Shown one piece after another: positions 24,690-34,319 of a stretch of DNA of 64,000 bases. Location of the stretch: positions 2,378,001 through 2,442,000 of the forward strand of contig JADJGF010000001.1 in the NCBI GenBank assembly GCA_016708125.1, given 5' to 3'. Numbering within the stretch: the first letter of the stretch is position 1; each line of letters starts with the position of its first letter. A model generated the notes under the pieces. It did no database searches, was not told the DNA's origin, and saw nothing but the letters and a program-made list of their open reading frames with translations. The position numbers and the translations under genes were made by a program. The DNA is from Ignavibacteriota bacterium (lineage in GTDB: Bacteria > Bacteroidota > Ignavibacteria > Ignavibacteriales > Melioribacteraceae).

Positions 24690-25431
24690 TCCAAGTCCCT
24701 TTTACGTGATTATTATTTATTTCATTGCCTATCCAAATATTGCTCACACCGTTTGATAATAAATTCAAACAAGAATTAATTTTTGGAATCATTCCGTTAT
24801 TAATTTCACCGGTTGAAATTCCGTTTTTAAGTTCATTAGCGGAAAGAGAATTTTGATATTTTCCGTTTAGGATTACGCCTTCAATATCGGAAACAAAAAA
24901 TACAGAATCAGCTTTAAGTAATTTTGCAATTGCACCGGCGAATAAATCTGCATTAACATTCATTAAATTGCCATCTTTGTCTCTGCAAATACTTGAGAAA
25001 ACCGGAAGCACTTCGTCTTTCAATAAATCTTTAATCCATTTTGCATCATCAAGATTTGAAATTGGGTTTCCGACAAATCCCAATTTATCATTTACATATT
25101 CTGCGATAAATGAATCCATATCAATTCCATTTAAACCAATTGCTTTGATTCTATGTTTGTGTAAATATGCTGTTAGTTTACTGTTTATTAATCCGCCTTG
25201 AACCGCCGCGGTAATTTCCATAGTTTCTTTGCAAGTAATTCTTTGTCCTTCAAAAAAATCAGATTTTATTCCCATTTTTTCAGCCCATTCGGTTATTAAT
25301 TTTCCGCCGCCGTGAATTAAAATAACCGAAGAATATTTTTGTTGTAAATTTTTAATAAGATTTACACCAGCCATTGTTGATGTAAATTCTTCTAAATATT
25401 TACCGCTGATTTTTACAATTGCTAAATTCAT
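24679..25431 (-). CDS. argB: acetylglutamate kinase
   Basis: This 250-residue amino-acid-kinase-fold enzyme phosphorylates N-acetylglutamate. The ATG at 25431 ('MNLAIVKISGK') is preferred, because the upstream extension to 25524 overlaps argJ and shows no conserved sequence. Visible are the Lys-Ile-Ser-Gly-Lys ATP-site start, 'ILIHGGGKLITEWAEKMG' (the GGG phosphate loop) and 'VNADLFAGAIAKLLKADSVFFVSDIEGV'. Begins 10 bases after the argJ stop codon. Confidence 0.93.
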   Translation of the reverse strand: MNLAIVKISGKYLEEFTSTMAGVNLIKNLQQKYSSVILIHGGGKLITEWAEKMGIKSDFFEGQRITCKETMEITAAVQGGLINSKLTAYLHKHRIKAIGLNGIDMDSFIAEYVNDKLGFVGNPISNLDDAKWIKDLLKDEVLPVFSSICRDKDGNLMNVNADLFAGAIAKLLKADSVFFVSDIEGVILNGKYQNSLSANELKNGISTGEINNGMIPKINSCLNLLSNGVSNIWIGNEINNNHVKGTWIVN

Positions 25432-25441
25432 AATATTTCTC

Positions 25442-26680
25442 TTAAGTTCTGTAGTGAGCGTTAATTTTAATATATTGTTCGGAGTAATCGCAAGTCCACC
25501 AAGTTGTGTTTGCGTTACCATCATTTAAATCAAGAGTAATTGTAATTTCTTTATTCTCTAAAATTTTTGCAGCTTCTTTTTCAACATCATTGATTTTATA
25601 ATTTGGCGACATTAAAACTAAATCATCAAAGTAAAGTGTAACTTTTTCCGGTTGAATATTTGCACCGGAACTACTTGCTGCAGAAATAACTCTTCCCCAA
25701 TTTGGATCACCGCCATTTATTGCAGTTTTAACAAGAGGAGAATTTGCAATAGCTTTCGCAATTATATTTGCATCTTTATCTGTTGGCGCATTTGTAATAT
25801 TTAGTGTAATAAATTTTGTTGCGCCTTCACCATCTGCAACAATTGATTTAGCCATTTTAATTGATAAATCTTTTAGTGCTGAAACAAATATTTGATAATC
25901 TTCGGAATTTTCTAAAACCTCAACATTGCTCAATCCGTTTGCCAATAATAAAACCATATCGTTTGTACTTGTTTCGCCATCGACAGAAATTTTGTTATAA
26001 GAATCATTTACGGATTCCGTTAAAGCAGATTGCAATAATGATTTCGAAATTTTTGCATCAGTTGTAACAAATCCCAACATAGTTGCCATATTCGGCATAA
26101 TCATTCCGCTGCCTTTTGCAATTCCGCCAATTATAATTTCACCTTTGGAAAGTTCAACTTTTACGGCAAAATTTTTCTTTGACAAATCTGTTGTCATAAT
26201 TGCTTCTGCGGCAAGTAATCCGCCATCATCATTTAAATTTTCTTTTAATTGTGGAAGTGAATTTTTAATTGTATCAACATTAAGTTTTAAACCAATTACT
26301 CCGGTTGAGCTTACCAAAACTTCATTTTGATTAATTCCTAAAATTTCCGCACAACTTTTTTGAACTGCCAACGCATCTAAATGTCCGTCAACTCCGGTGC
26401 ATGCATTTGCGTTTCCGGAATTACAAATAATTGCTTTAACCGTTGAATTATTATCTGTAATATTTTTCGAAATTGTTACCGGTGCCGCAGCAGCTTTATT
26501 CAATGTGTAAACTCCGGCAGATATTGCGGGGACTTCAGAATAAATTAACGCTAAATCTTTATTCTTCTTTTTTAATCCGCAATGAATTCCGGATGCTTGA
26601 AATCCTTTTGCAGAAGTGACAGATCCATTTTCAATATAAGTTATTTTGGTTTCCACTTCGGTAATTGTTGAGTTAGACAT
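25442..26680 (-). CDS. argJ: bifunctional glutamate N-acetyltransferase/ornithine acetyltransferase
   Basis: This 412-residue ArgJ recycles acetyl groups from acetylornithine to glutamate. It is self-cleaved before the conserved Thr in 'NMATMLGFVTTDA'. 'GIAKGSGMI' upstream and 'SVDGETSTNDMVLLLANG' downstream are family signatures. The ATG at 26680 overlaps the argC stop by eight bases (ATGTCTAA), suggesting translational coupling. A bifunctional ArgJ would make a separate ArgA unnecessary if it accepts acetyl-CoA. Confidence 0.94.
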   Translation of the reverse strand: MSNSTITEVETKITYIENGSVTSAKGFQASGIHCGLKKKNKDLALIYSEVPAISAGVYTLNKAAAAPVTISKNITDNNSTVKAIICNSGNANACTGVDGHLDALAVQKSCAEILGINQNEVLVSSTGVIGLKLNVDTIKNSLPQLKENLNDDGGLLAAEAIMTTDLSKKNFAVKVELSKGEIIIGGIAKGSGMIMPNMATMLGFVTTDAKISKSLLQSALTESVNDSYNKISVDGETSTNDMVLLLANGLSNVEVLENSEDYQIFVSALKDLSIKMAKSIVADGEGATKFITLNITNAPTDKDANIIAKAIANSPLVKTAINGGDPNWGRVISAASSSGANIQPEKVTLYFDDLVLMSPNYKINDVEKEAAKILENKEITITLDLNDGNANTTWWTCDYSEQYIKINAHYRT

Positions 26681-27698
26681 TTTCAAATTCTTCCTTAAAA
26701 CTTTTTATTCCCAATGATTCTTTCCAGCCGAAAATTTTATTCATATTTTGAACAGCTTGACCGGAAGCTCCTTTAATTAAATTATCGATTGCGGCTGTAA
26801 CAATTATTTTACTTTTTGCAACTTTAACATTTATATCGCAATAATTTGTACCAATAACCCATTTTAATTCGGGAGGTGAATTTCTCAATCTTACAAATTC
26901 CTTTTGCTGATATTGATTTGTAAAAATTTCATCAATTTCATTTTGCTGAATTTTTGAATTAAGATGAAAAATTGTAGTTGAATAAATTCCGCTGAAAACC
27001 GGAAGCAAATGTGTTGTTAAAGAATATTCAATATTGGAATTATATTTTTTCAATTCTTGTTCAATTTCAACTTCATGTCTGTGAGTTCCAACATTATAAG
27101 CTTTAACGCTGTTGTAATTTTCTGCAAAGAGCAAATCGGTAGAAGCCTTTTTTCCCGCTCCGCTTAATCCGGAGTAAGAAACCGTTGAAATACTTTGAAT
27201 ATTATTTCCATAATTTTTAACTATTGGAATTGATGAAAGCAAAGCGGCAGTTGGGTAACATCCGGGATTTGCAATTAAATTTGTTGAATAATTTGCAAAA
27301 ATATCTGCCAGACCATAAATTTTTGAATTCAATAATTCCGAAGAAGTGTGTTCCAATCCGTAAGTTTGTTGAAATAAATCCGCATTATCTAATCTAAAAT
27401 CTGCACCAAGATCAATAACTTTTTTATTTGCATCAATTAAACTTGGAATGTATTTGAAAGATTCTCCGTGCGGCAAAGCGAAAAAATAAACATCATGGGA
27501 TAAATCTAAATTCTCAATACTTTTTATAATTTGATTATCAACTTCACCAACAAAATCCGGAAAAATATCATGAATTGTTTGCGATGCACTTTTATTTGCA
27601 TAAATATAAAACTCACCAACATTTGGATGCTGGCTGCAAAACTTTACAATATATTTTCCCGTGTAACCGGAACCACCAATGATACCGACCGAAATCAT
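26673..27698 (-). CDS. argC: N-acetyl-gamma-glutamyl-phosphate reductase
   Basis: This 341-residue enzyme reduces acetylglutamyl phosphate to the semialdehyde. It has 'GIIGGSGYTGKYIV' (NADP-binding Rossmann loop), 'IANPGCYPTAALL' with the catalytic Cys (about residue 147), and 'HRHEVEIEQEL'. It is the first gene of the arg cluster argC-J-B-D-R-G-H. Its upstream region is the long intergenic stretch shared divergently with the OmpA gene. No argF or carAB lies in the window. Confidence 0.94.
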   Translation of the reverse strand: MISVGIIGGSGYTGKYIVKFCSQHPNVGEFYIYANKSASQTIHDIFPDFVGEVDNQIIKSIENLDLSHDVYFFALPHGESFKYIPSLIDANKKVIDLGADFRLDNADLFQQTYGLEHTSSELLNSKIYGLADIFANYSTNLIANPGCYPTAALLSSIPIVKNYGNNIQSISTVSYSGLSGAGKKASTDLLFAENYNSVKAYNVGTHRHEVEIEQELKKYNSNIEYSLTTHLLPVFSGIYSTTIFHLNSKIQQNEIDEIFTNQYQQKEFVRLRNSPPELKWVIGTNYCDINVKVAKSKIIVTAAIDNLIKGASGQAVQNMNKIFGWKESLGIKSFKEEFENV

Positions 27699-28284
27699 TT
27701 CTTCCCTTTTAAAATTTTTTGAATTAATTAAATTGACGATATGTAAAATTATTCCCCCTAAATGGGGCGCGGCGGTGTTACACGTAGACTTTCAAATCTT
27801 GAAAGAAAGTTAACTTTTGCGGTATGATATTTTGTAAAATTCATGTAGGAAATATTCGAAAAAAAATATTATCTAATCAAGAAAAAATTGTGTAAAAATT
27901 CATCTCTAACATCATTAGTATGTTATTTATGCAATAAGGCGTAACAATATTCATAAATATTATTTTGTTATTGTTTTTCATTTGGGATTATTTCAAAAAA
28001 AAACAATAATTCTATAATCTTAATAGAATCATTTTAATAATTTGCATTTTCTTAACATTTCTTTGGGTTTGGTTTTTAATTTTATAAAGCTAATTATTTT
28101 TTTGTAACTGCTAAAATTTCACATAAACTTTTAATAAAATCAAATAATGTTTAACTTTGAAAAAAATATAAGTTATTTTTAATGTTATAATAAATTTCTT
28201 GAAGTTTATTTTGTAATTGTAAATTGAAGAAAGTAGAAAATTTATTTGAAAAAAAATAATTCATTCACAATAAAAGGAAAAGCT
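27699..28284. other. long intergenic region between argC and the OmpA gene
   Basis: About 585 bases without a gene, shared by divergent argC and the OmpA-like gene. It holds a small G+C-rich patch (CCCCCTAAATGGGGCGCGGCGG, about 27753-27774), an inverted repeat CTTTCAA-ATC-TTGAAAG (27789-27805), and an ATTCTAT/ATAGAAT hairpin (28009-28029). Three ATTCAT half-sites like half of an ARG box lie at 27839, 27898 and 27949, but none has a matching TGAAT partner at the right spacing. TAACTTTG (28152-28159) matches a -7 element for the OmpA gene, but no TTG lies 19-21 bases upstream of it. Confidence 0.5.
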
Positions 28285-29784
28285 ATGAAATCAAAACTGT
28301 TTATTCTCCTTGCAACAATTTTAACAATTGTATTAGTTAATCCGGTTTATTCACAATTGAATAAACCAGGTTTAGGCGGAGGTGTTAGTTATGGCGGAAC
28401 AATTGGACAAACCGATTTTTCGAATCGTGAAAACGCACATCATATTGGAAGAGCATTTTTAAGATATGGTTTATCAAAATATTTTGGATCTGAATTGGGT
28501 ATTGGCGTTGCAAAAGTATCAGGCTCTGATTATCAAACTGTTGTTCATCCGCTTGAATTAAGATTATTACTTTTTCCATATTCTGATGATAATTTCGATT
28601 ATTTTATTTATGGCGGTGCCGGATACATGCATTATGAACTTGAACACATACCAGACGTTGCAACACAAGGCGAAGATTTAGATGGCTGGATGGGCGTTGT
28701 TCCGGTTGGTCTTGGTTTACAATTCAGACTATTAAAAAATGTAGCTTTTGAAACAACAGCCGGTTATTATTTTGGATTAAAAGATAATTTAGAAGCAGTA
28801 GTAAGCAAAGATAATAACGATGGATTTTTCACATTTACACTTGGTTTAACCGTAACTGCAGGAGATCCAAATAGTGATATTGATGGAGATGGATTAACTG
28901 ACGAACAAGAAGAAGAACTTGGTACAAATCCGGAAATTGCAGATTCAGATGGTGATGGTTTATCAGATGGTGTTGAATTTCTTAAAACCAAAACCGATCC
29001 CAAAGCTGCTGATTCTGATGGCGATGGCTTAAGTGATGGTGATGAAGTAAATAATTATAAAACTGATCCAAACAAAGCTGATACTGATGGTGACGGTTTA
29101 AAAGATTCAGATGAAATTAATGTTCATAAAACTGATCCATTAAAAGCTGATACAGATGGTGATGGCTTAAATGATTCTGATGAATTATTAAAATATAAAA
29201 CTAATCCAACTAAAGCTGATACTGATTCTGATGATTTAAAAGATGGTGAAGAAGTTACCAAACATAAAACCGATCCGTTAAAAGCAGATACGGATGGAGA
29301 TGGATTATCTGACGGAGATGAAGTTATAAAACATAAATCAAATCCATTTAAAAAAGATACAGATGACGGAACTGTTGATGATAATGCAGAAGTAAAAAGA
29401 GGAACAAATCCGCTAAATCCGGATGATGATGTTGTAAAAGTTGGTGTTGCAATGGTTTTAGAAGGAATTACTTTTGAAACCGGCAAAGCAACAATTACTC
29501 CTGAATCTGAATCTACGTTGCAAAAAGCTTTAAAAACTTTAACAACTTATCCGGATATTTCCGTTGAAGTTAGCGGTCATACAGATAATGTAGGAAATTC
29601 AAAAAGTAATCAAAAATTATCTCAACAAAGAGCAGATGCTGTAAAAGATTGGTTAATAAGTAATGGTATTAATGCTGAAAGATTAACAGCAGTTGGTTAC
29701 GGTTCTGCAAAACCAATTGTTGCAAATGATACAAAAGAAAATAAAGCTAAAAATAGAAGAATAGAATTTGCAAGAACGAAATAA
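28285..29784 (+). CDS. OmpA-family outer-membrane protein with TSP3 repeats
   Basis: This 499-residue protein has a signal peptide (about 1-23, ending 'VYSQ') and an N-terminal eight-strand-type barrel (about 25-190). About seven thrombospondin type 3 repeats of D-x-D-G-D-G-L-x-D-x-x-E follow (198-381). The C-terminal OmpA peptidoglycan-binding domain has 'VEVSGHTDNVGN' and 'LSQQRADAVKDWLIS', 'RLTAVGYGS', 'NRRIEFA'. It tethers the outer membrane to the cell wall; the acidic repeats bind calcium. The upstream frame extends 13 codons, but the ATG at 28285 gives a proper signal peptide. Confidence 0.9.
   Translation: MKSKLFILLATILTIVLVNPVYSQLNKPGLGGGVSYGGTIGQTDFSNRENAHHIGRAFLRYGLSKYFGSELGIGVAKVSGSDYQTVVHPLELRLLLFPYSDDNFDYFIYGGAGYMHYELEHIPDVATQGEDLDGWMGVVPVGLGLQFRLLKNVAFETTAGYYFGLKDNLEAVVSKDNNDGFFTFTLGLTVTAGDPNSDIDGDGLTDEQEEELGTNPEIADSDGDGLSDGVEFLKTKTDPKAADSDGDGLSDGDEVNNYKTDPNKADTDGDGLKDSDEINVHKTDPLKADTDGDGLNDSDELLKYKTNPTKADTDSDDLKDGEEVTKHKTDPLKADTDGDGLSDGDEVIKHKSNPFKKDTDDGTVDDNAEVKRGTNPLNPDDDVVKVGVAMVLEGITFETGKATITPESESTLQKALKTLTTYPDISVEVSGHTDNVGNSKSNQKLSQQRADAVKDWLISNGINAERLTAVGYGSAKPIVANDTKENKAKNRRIEFARTK
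28876..29427 (+). repeat. TSP3 calcium-binding repeats in the OmpA gene
   Basis: Tandem repeats of about 22-23 residues (roughly 66-69 bases) with the pattern D-x-D-G-D-G-L-x-D-x-x-E-x7-T-D/N-P. They form the linker between barrel and OmpA domain. One unit reads DTDSDDL, which departs from the consensus DGDGL. Confidence 0.8.
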
Positions 29785-29800
29785 GTAAATAGAATTCTTT

Positions 29801-29829
29801 AAAAAGGATGCAGAAATTGCATCCTTTTT
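29801..29829. terminator. terminator after the OmpA gene
   Basis: AAAAAGGATGCA (29801-29812) and TGCATCCTTTTT (29818-29829) are a perfect 12-bp stem with a 5-base loop, followed by further T on the plus strand. The A-run on the left lets it act on the opposing DUF1801 gene as well. Confidence 0.87.
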
Positions 29830-29840
29830 TTATATAAAAA

Positions 29841-30260
29841 TTATTCCCACTTCATATTTTTCATATAATCATAAGATTTAGAAATTAAATCTTCCAAAAC
29901 TTTAAAATCGATATCTTCTTCTTTTTTAACATATAAACAACTTTTACCGGTTTTTACTTTTCCAAGTTTTTCTAAAATTTTTCCATATTGTGAAACATCA
30001 TAAGTTAAATATAAAGTTAAATTTTGTTTCCGCGGAGAAAACCCAACCAAACACATATCTCCTTCATGTCCCGTTTTGTATTTATAATGATACGAGCCAA
30101 AACCAACAATACTCGTTCCCCACATTTTGGGTTCTTCCTTTGTAACTTTTTTCATTAAGTCAAGAACTTTTAATGAGAGATTTTTTTTATTATAATCTTC
30201 AATTTTATTTATAAAATTTTCAACATTGGCATCATTAAGTTTTGTTTTTAATTCGTACAT
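29841..30260 (-). CDS. DUF1801-domain protein
   Basis: This 139-residue protein matches the DUF1801 (YdhG-like) family: 'PKMWGTSIVGFGSYHYKY' near residue 50 and 'LTLYLTYDVSQYGKILEKLGK' with a C-terminal 'GKSCLYVKK' strand. Family fold is similar to the frataxin/YdhG type; biochemical function is unknown. The ATG at 30260, with an AAAGG site upstream, is preferred over the extension to 30293. Confidence 0.83.
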   Translation of the reverse strand: MYELKTKLNDANVENFINKIEDYNKKNLSLKVLDLMKKVTKEEPKMWGTSIVGFGSYHYKYKTGHEGDMCLVGFSPRKQNLTLYLTYDVSQYGKILEKLGKVKTGKSCLYVKKEEDIDFKVLEDLISKSYDYMKNMKWE

Positions 30261-30385
30261 AAAATTTCCTTTCTTTTTTCTGAAACGAATCAATTATGAA
30301 GTTTGTACAAATATTAGTTTAAATTAAATTTGAAAACCAATTAGAATTTTACACGTCTATTCTGAAGTTAAAAATAGGAATTAAA

Positions 30386-31273
30386 ATGAAAAAAGAAATT
30401 AAAAATGTGAAATTATTGAATCGAATTTCTAGAGAAGTAAAGAGTTTATTTCTTACAGCATTTGTCTTTATTTTCGTTACCTCAGCATTAATTGAAGGCT
30501 CAATTGTACCAACTCCTTCAATGGAAAAGACAATTTTGGTGGGTGATAGATTATTTATAAATAAATTTATTTTTGGCGCATCAACTCCAAGTTATATTCC
30601 ATTTACAAATATTGAACTTCCGCACTTTAGATTTCCGACTTTGCGAGAACCAAAAAGAAATGAAATAATTGTGTTTAGATTTCCCGGAGACCAAACTCAA
30701 TTAGTTGATGATAAAGTTGAATTTTGGGTTAAAAGATGTTTAGCATTACCAGGTGATACTTTGGAAATTAGAAACAAATTGGTTTTTGTAAATGGAAAAC
30801 AATCACCAATTCCTTCAAATATACTATATCAAAATCAATCAATTCAGAAATTAGGAATTAAGAATTCTAGAATTTTTCCACCTTCAAAAAATTGGAATGA
30901 AGATAATTATGGTCCGATTATAATTCCTAAAAATGGTGATAAAATAAATTTAACTTTGGAAAATATTTACGATTGGAAAATGATTATAAATAGAGAATTT
31001 GGAAGTGAAGTTGTTCAAATAAATAACGGAAAAATTTTTATTAATGGAATTAATTCAAATGAATATACTTTGAAAAATGATTATTATTTTATGATGGGAG
31101 ATAATAGAGATAACAGTTTAGATAGCAGATTTTGGGGATTTGTACCGAGAGAAAATATTGTGGGAACTCCAATGATTATTTTCTGGTCGTGGGATTCCGA
31201 TATACCATTTTATCAGCCATTGAAATTATTAAGTTCAATAAGATTTGATAGAATTGCAAAATTAGTTGAATAA
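30386..31273 (+). CDS. lepB: signal peptidase I
   Basis: This 295-residue membrane serine protease cleaves signal peptides. An N-terminal membrane helix (about 20-36) precedes 'VPTPSMEKTILVGDRL' with the nucleophile Ser45. The general base Lys116 is in 'WVKRCLALPGD', and the box E 'MGDNRDNSLDSRFWGFVP' is near residue 238. Internal insertions make it somewhat longer than the E. coli core. It is separate from its neighbours and convergent with the M20 peptidase gene. Confidence 0.9.
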   Translation: MKKEIKNVKLLNRISREVKSLFLTAFVFIFVTSALIEGSIVPTPSMEKTILVGDRLFINKFIFGASTPSYIPFTNIELPHFRFPTLREPKRNEIIVFRFPGDQTQLVDDKVEFWVKRCLALPGDTLEIRNKLVFVNGKQSPIPSNILYQNQSIQKLGIKNSRIFPPSKNWNEDNYGPIIIPKNGDKINLTLENIYDWKMIINREFGSEVVQINNGKIFINGINSNEYTLKNDYYFMMGDNRDNSLDSRFWGFVPRENIVGTPMIIFWSWDSDIPFYQPLKLLSSIRFDRIAKLVE

Positions 31274-31279
31274 CAATTT

Positions 31280-32413
31280 TTAATAATTTGAGATAAATCC
31301 AATCATTGCTTCCAGTAACGGTTGGATTAAATCTTCATTCAATATTAAATCTTTGCTGTGTAAAGTTCCGCTTCCTTTTGCGCCAACTTGCAAATATAAA
31401 CTTGGAACTTGCAATCCGTAAAACGCAAAATCATCAGCTCCCATCGAGGGTTTAGCATCGAGTACTAATTTATCAGCGCTTCCGGAAATTTTCATAAATT
31501 CAATAAATTTTTTTGTCAAAGCAGAATCATTAATTGTTGCGGGACAATTTGTTGGAAAATTTATTTCAATTTTTATTTTGTAAAGTTCGGCAAATGATTT
31601 TGTAAATGAATTCATTAATGAAATACACTTGTTTAAAACTTCATTATTATGCGTGCGTAAGGTACCTTTTAATAAAATTTGTTGCGGAATAATATTGTGA
31701 GTAGAACCACCGGAAATTGTTCCGAATGCAAAAGCTACAGTTTCTCTCGAATCAATATTTTGCTGAATATAACTTTGAATTTGTGTTATGTAATAAGCCG
31801 AAGCGTTAATTAAATCAATAGTTTCTGAAGGTTTGGAAGTGTGCCCGCCCGGACCCAAAAATTCAATTTTAATAGAAGTTGATGAAGCTTGAACCGGTCC
31901 ATCAACAATATTAAATTTTCCCACTTCCAACATTGGATCGACATGAATTGCAAAAACGGATTTAACATTTTCCAAAATATTTTCTTTAACAACAAGCTCA
32001 GCACCGCCGGGAGCTGCTTCTTCTGCCGGTTGAAAAATTACACGCAGTTTATGTTGTAGTACATTTTTATTTTCACTAAAATATTTTAGTAAACCCAAAC
32101 CAATTGCAGTATGAAAATCATGACCGCAAGCGTGCATCACTCCGGAAATTTCTGAACAAATTTCGTGAGATGAATCTTCAGTAATCGGCAATGCATCAAT
32201 ATCAGAACGGAATGCAATAATTTCGCCTTCTCCAATATCGCAGTAACCACCGGTTTCTAAATTGCAAAATCTATTAAATCTTAATCCCCATGAATTTAAT
32301 TTTTCATCAATTAATTTTGTTGTGTTAAATTCTTTAAAAGATAATTCGGGATTTATATGAAGCTGTCTTCTTATTTCAATTATTTCTGGTAAAATATTTT
32401 CCAATGTTTTCAT
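31280..32413 (-). CDS. M20-family amidohydrolase (N-acyl amino acid hydrolase type)
   Basis: This 377-residue metallohydrolase of the M20D type (hippurate/IAA-amino acid hydrolase-like) has 'RSDIDALPITED' (about 69-80), 'HACGHDFHTAIGL' (Cys96, His98 metal-site region), 'FQPAEEAAPGGAEL' with the Glu pair, and a late 'MGADDFAFY'. It probably removes acyl groups from amino acids or peptides. It begins one base after the CocE-type gene's stop codon (TAAAATG), so the two are translationally linked. Confidence 0.87.
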   Translation of the reverse strand: MKTLENILPEIIEIRRQLHINPELSFKEFNTTKLIDEKLNSWGLRFNRFCNLETGGYCDIGEGEIIAFRSDIDALPITEDSSHEICSEISGVMHACGHDFHTAIGLGLLKYFSENKNVLQHKLRVIFQPAEEAAPGGAELVVKENILENVKSVFAIHVDPMLEVGKFNIVDGPVQASSTSIKIEFLGPGGHTSKPSETIDLINASAYYITQIQSYIQQNIDSRETVAFAFGTISGGSTHNIIPQQILLKGTLRTHNNEVLNKCISLMNSFTKSFAELYKIKIEINFPTNCPATINDSALTKKFIEFMKISGSADKLVLDAKPSMGADDFAFYGLQVPSLYLQVGAKGSGTLHSKDLILNEDLIQPLLEAMIGFISNY

Positions 32414-32414
32414 T

Positions 32415-34319
32415 TTAATTTTCTGTAATAAGTTTATTCAATTTTATTTTTGATGGATAATTTTTACTAAAATAAATTCTTTGCGTTGCTTTATGAAAAT
32501 CACTTTCATCGGCATTGTAAATATCTATAAACTTTTGCGGATTTCTATCAAACAGCGGAAACCAACTGCTTTGTATTTGCACCATAATTTTATGACCCTT
32601 CTTAAAAGTATGACAAACATCATTTAAATTAATTTTCACTTTCGTAATTTCATTTGGAATAAACGGTTCGGTGAATTCCAAACTATTTCGATATTTTCCT
32701 CTAAGTATTTCACTGCGAACCAACATTTGATATCCGCCCATTTCAATTTCAGTATCACCAATTTTTATATCTTTTGTAGAATCCGGAAATACGTCGATTA
32801 CTTTTACAATCCAATCGGAATCAGTACCGGAAGTAGAAACAAAAAGCTCAGCTTCAATTGGTCCGATAATACTAAAATCATTTTGCAATATTTCGGTTTC
32901 ATAAACCAAAACATCTTGTCGTGTAGAAACAAAGCGCTGATCTTCGTTTAAATATTCTTTATAATAATAATCTTTCGCATCAATAAATTTAGAAGAATAC
33001 GGAACGGGTTTTTTCGGATCACTTATATATTCATCAAAAATAATTTCGGAATTTTGAGGATAAGAAAATGTAATTGCATTTTCGGAGTTTAAGTAAAGAT
33101 TTTTTTCTTCAATATTTTTAGGCGGATATAGATCAAATTTATTCCAAATATTTTTTCCGGTTTCAAAAATATATGCTTCTGCCAAATTTAATTGTCCTTC
33201 ATTCTTTAAATAATAATTAAAAAAAGGAAGTTCAATACTATCAACGTAAAATTTGCTGGTATTTGAATTAAAATTTATATCACCAAATTTATTCCCATCA
33301 GTTCGCGTCCAACCGCCGTGTGGCCAAGGACCTAACACTAAACTATTATTTATGTTAGAATTTCTTATTTCAATTGATTGATAGGTATTTATTGCACCGA
33401 AAAGGTCTTCTCCATCAAACCAGCCGCCGACAGTAAGAATTGCCGGTTTAATATTTTTGAAATGAGGAAGTGTATTTTTTTCTTGCCAATAAAAATCATA
33501 ATTTGGATGAGAAATAACGCTATCCCAAAAAGCAATATTATTTTTGAAATATAATTTGTTTATGTTTTTTAACGAACCTAATTTTAAGAAAAAGTTGTAT
33601 GCATCTGGTGAATTAAAATTTACTCCATCCGGCCAAATTTTTGTTAAATCATTTCTTGCAACTCCAAATTGATTGAAAAAATTAAAAGTCATAGTTAAAG
33701 TTAAAGCTCCGTAATGATGCATATCATCTGCAACAAACCAATCGGCAATTGGTGCTTGCGGAGAAACAGCTTTTAAATTTGGATGAGCATCTATTGCTGC
33801 CATCGTTGCATAAAATCCGGGATAAGAAATTCCCCAAACTCCTACATTACCGTTATTGTTTTCTACATTATTTATAAGCCATTCAATTGTATCATAAGCA
33901 TCGGAACTTTCATCAACTTGCGAATTATTTATTTTATTCGGAATGTATGGGCGCATATCAATAAAATTTCCTTCCGACATAAATCTACCGCGGACATCTT
34001 GAATTACAATTATGTAATTATTTTTTATAAAGTGAAGAAAAGTATTTAAGCTTCGTGAAAAGTAATTATTTTCACCATATGGCTGACAGCTATACGGCGT
34101 GCGCCAAATAATTATAGGCTGTTTTTCAGATTTATTTTTTGGCAAATAAATTGCGGTAAATAAATTTATTCCATCTCTCATTTTAATTGTGATTTCTTGT
34201 TTATCGTAATTTTGCGCAAAGAAAAGTGAATCATCATTTATTGAAAATGTAGAATTGCTTGAAATTATTGAAAGAAAAATTGATAATACAAAAATTGTTT
34301 TTTGAGGATAAATTTTCAT
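32415..34319 (-). CDS. CocE/NonD-family secreted hydrolase (X-Pro peptidase-like)
   Basis: This 634-residue alpha/beta hydrolase has a signal peptide (about 1-26), the nucleophile elbow 'VWGISYPGFY' near residue 158, a Gly-Trp-Phe-Asp-Gly-Glu segment carrying the likely acid, and a C-terminal jelly-roll domain typical of the CocE/PepX family. It probably cleaves X-Pro dipeptides, esters or beta-lactams in the periplasm. It is cotranscribed with the M20 gene downstream, which suggests joint peptide or N-acyl amino acid use. Confidence 0.84.
   Translation of the reverse strand: MKIYPQKTIFVLSIFLSIISSNSTFSINDDSLFFAQNYDKQEITIKMRDGINLFTAIYLPKNKSEKQPIIIWRTPYSCQPYGENNYFSRSLNTFLHFIKNNYIIVIQDVRGRFMSEGNFIDMRPYIPNKINNSQVDESSDAYDTIEWLINNVENNNGNVGVWGISYPGFYATMAAIDAHPNLKAVSPQAPIADWFVADDMHHYGALTLTMTFNFFNQFGVARNDLTKIWPDGVNFNSPDAYNFFLKLGSLKNINKLYFKNNIAFWDSVISHPNYDFYWQEKNTLPHFKNIKPAILTVGGWFDGEDLFGAINTYQSIEIRNSNINNSLVLGPWPHGGWTRTDGNKFGDINFNSNTSKFYVDSIELPFFNYYLKNEGQLNLAEAYIFETGKNIWNKFDLYPPKNIEEKNLYLNSENAITFSYPQNSEIIFDEYISDPKKPVPYSSKFIDAKDYYYKEYLNEDQRFVSTRQDVLVYETEILQNDFSIIGPIEAELFVSTSGTDSDWIVKVIDVFPDSTKDIKIGDTEIEMGGYQMLVRSEILRGKYRNSLEFTEPFIPNEITKVKINLNDVCHTFKKGHKIMVQIQSSWFPLFDRNPQKFIDIYNADESDFHKATQRIYFSKNYPSKIKLNKLITEN

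Noticed and set aside
27839..27954. ARG boxes upstream of argC
   Set aside because: Three ATTCAT half-sites occur, but none has the TGAAT partner at the expected distance, so ArgR binding is not claimed.
28152..28159. TAACTTTG as the full promoter of the OmpA gene
   Set aside because: The -7 box matches, but there is no TTG 19-21 bases upstream, so only a partial match is reported.
28876..29427. Possible CRISPR or DNA tandem repeat
   Set aside because: The periodicity is in coding frame and encodes TSP3 calcium-binding units; there are no spacers.
28767..29486. Two antisense frames of 78 and 120 residues in the OmpA gene
   Set aside because: They are Ser/Pro-rich frames reading the opposite strand of the TSP3 repeats; repetitive composition explains them.
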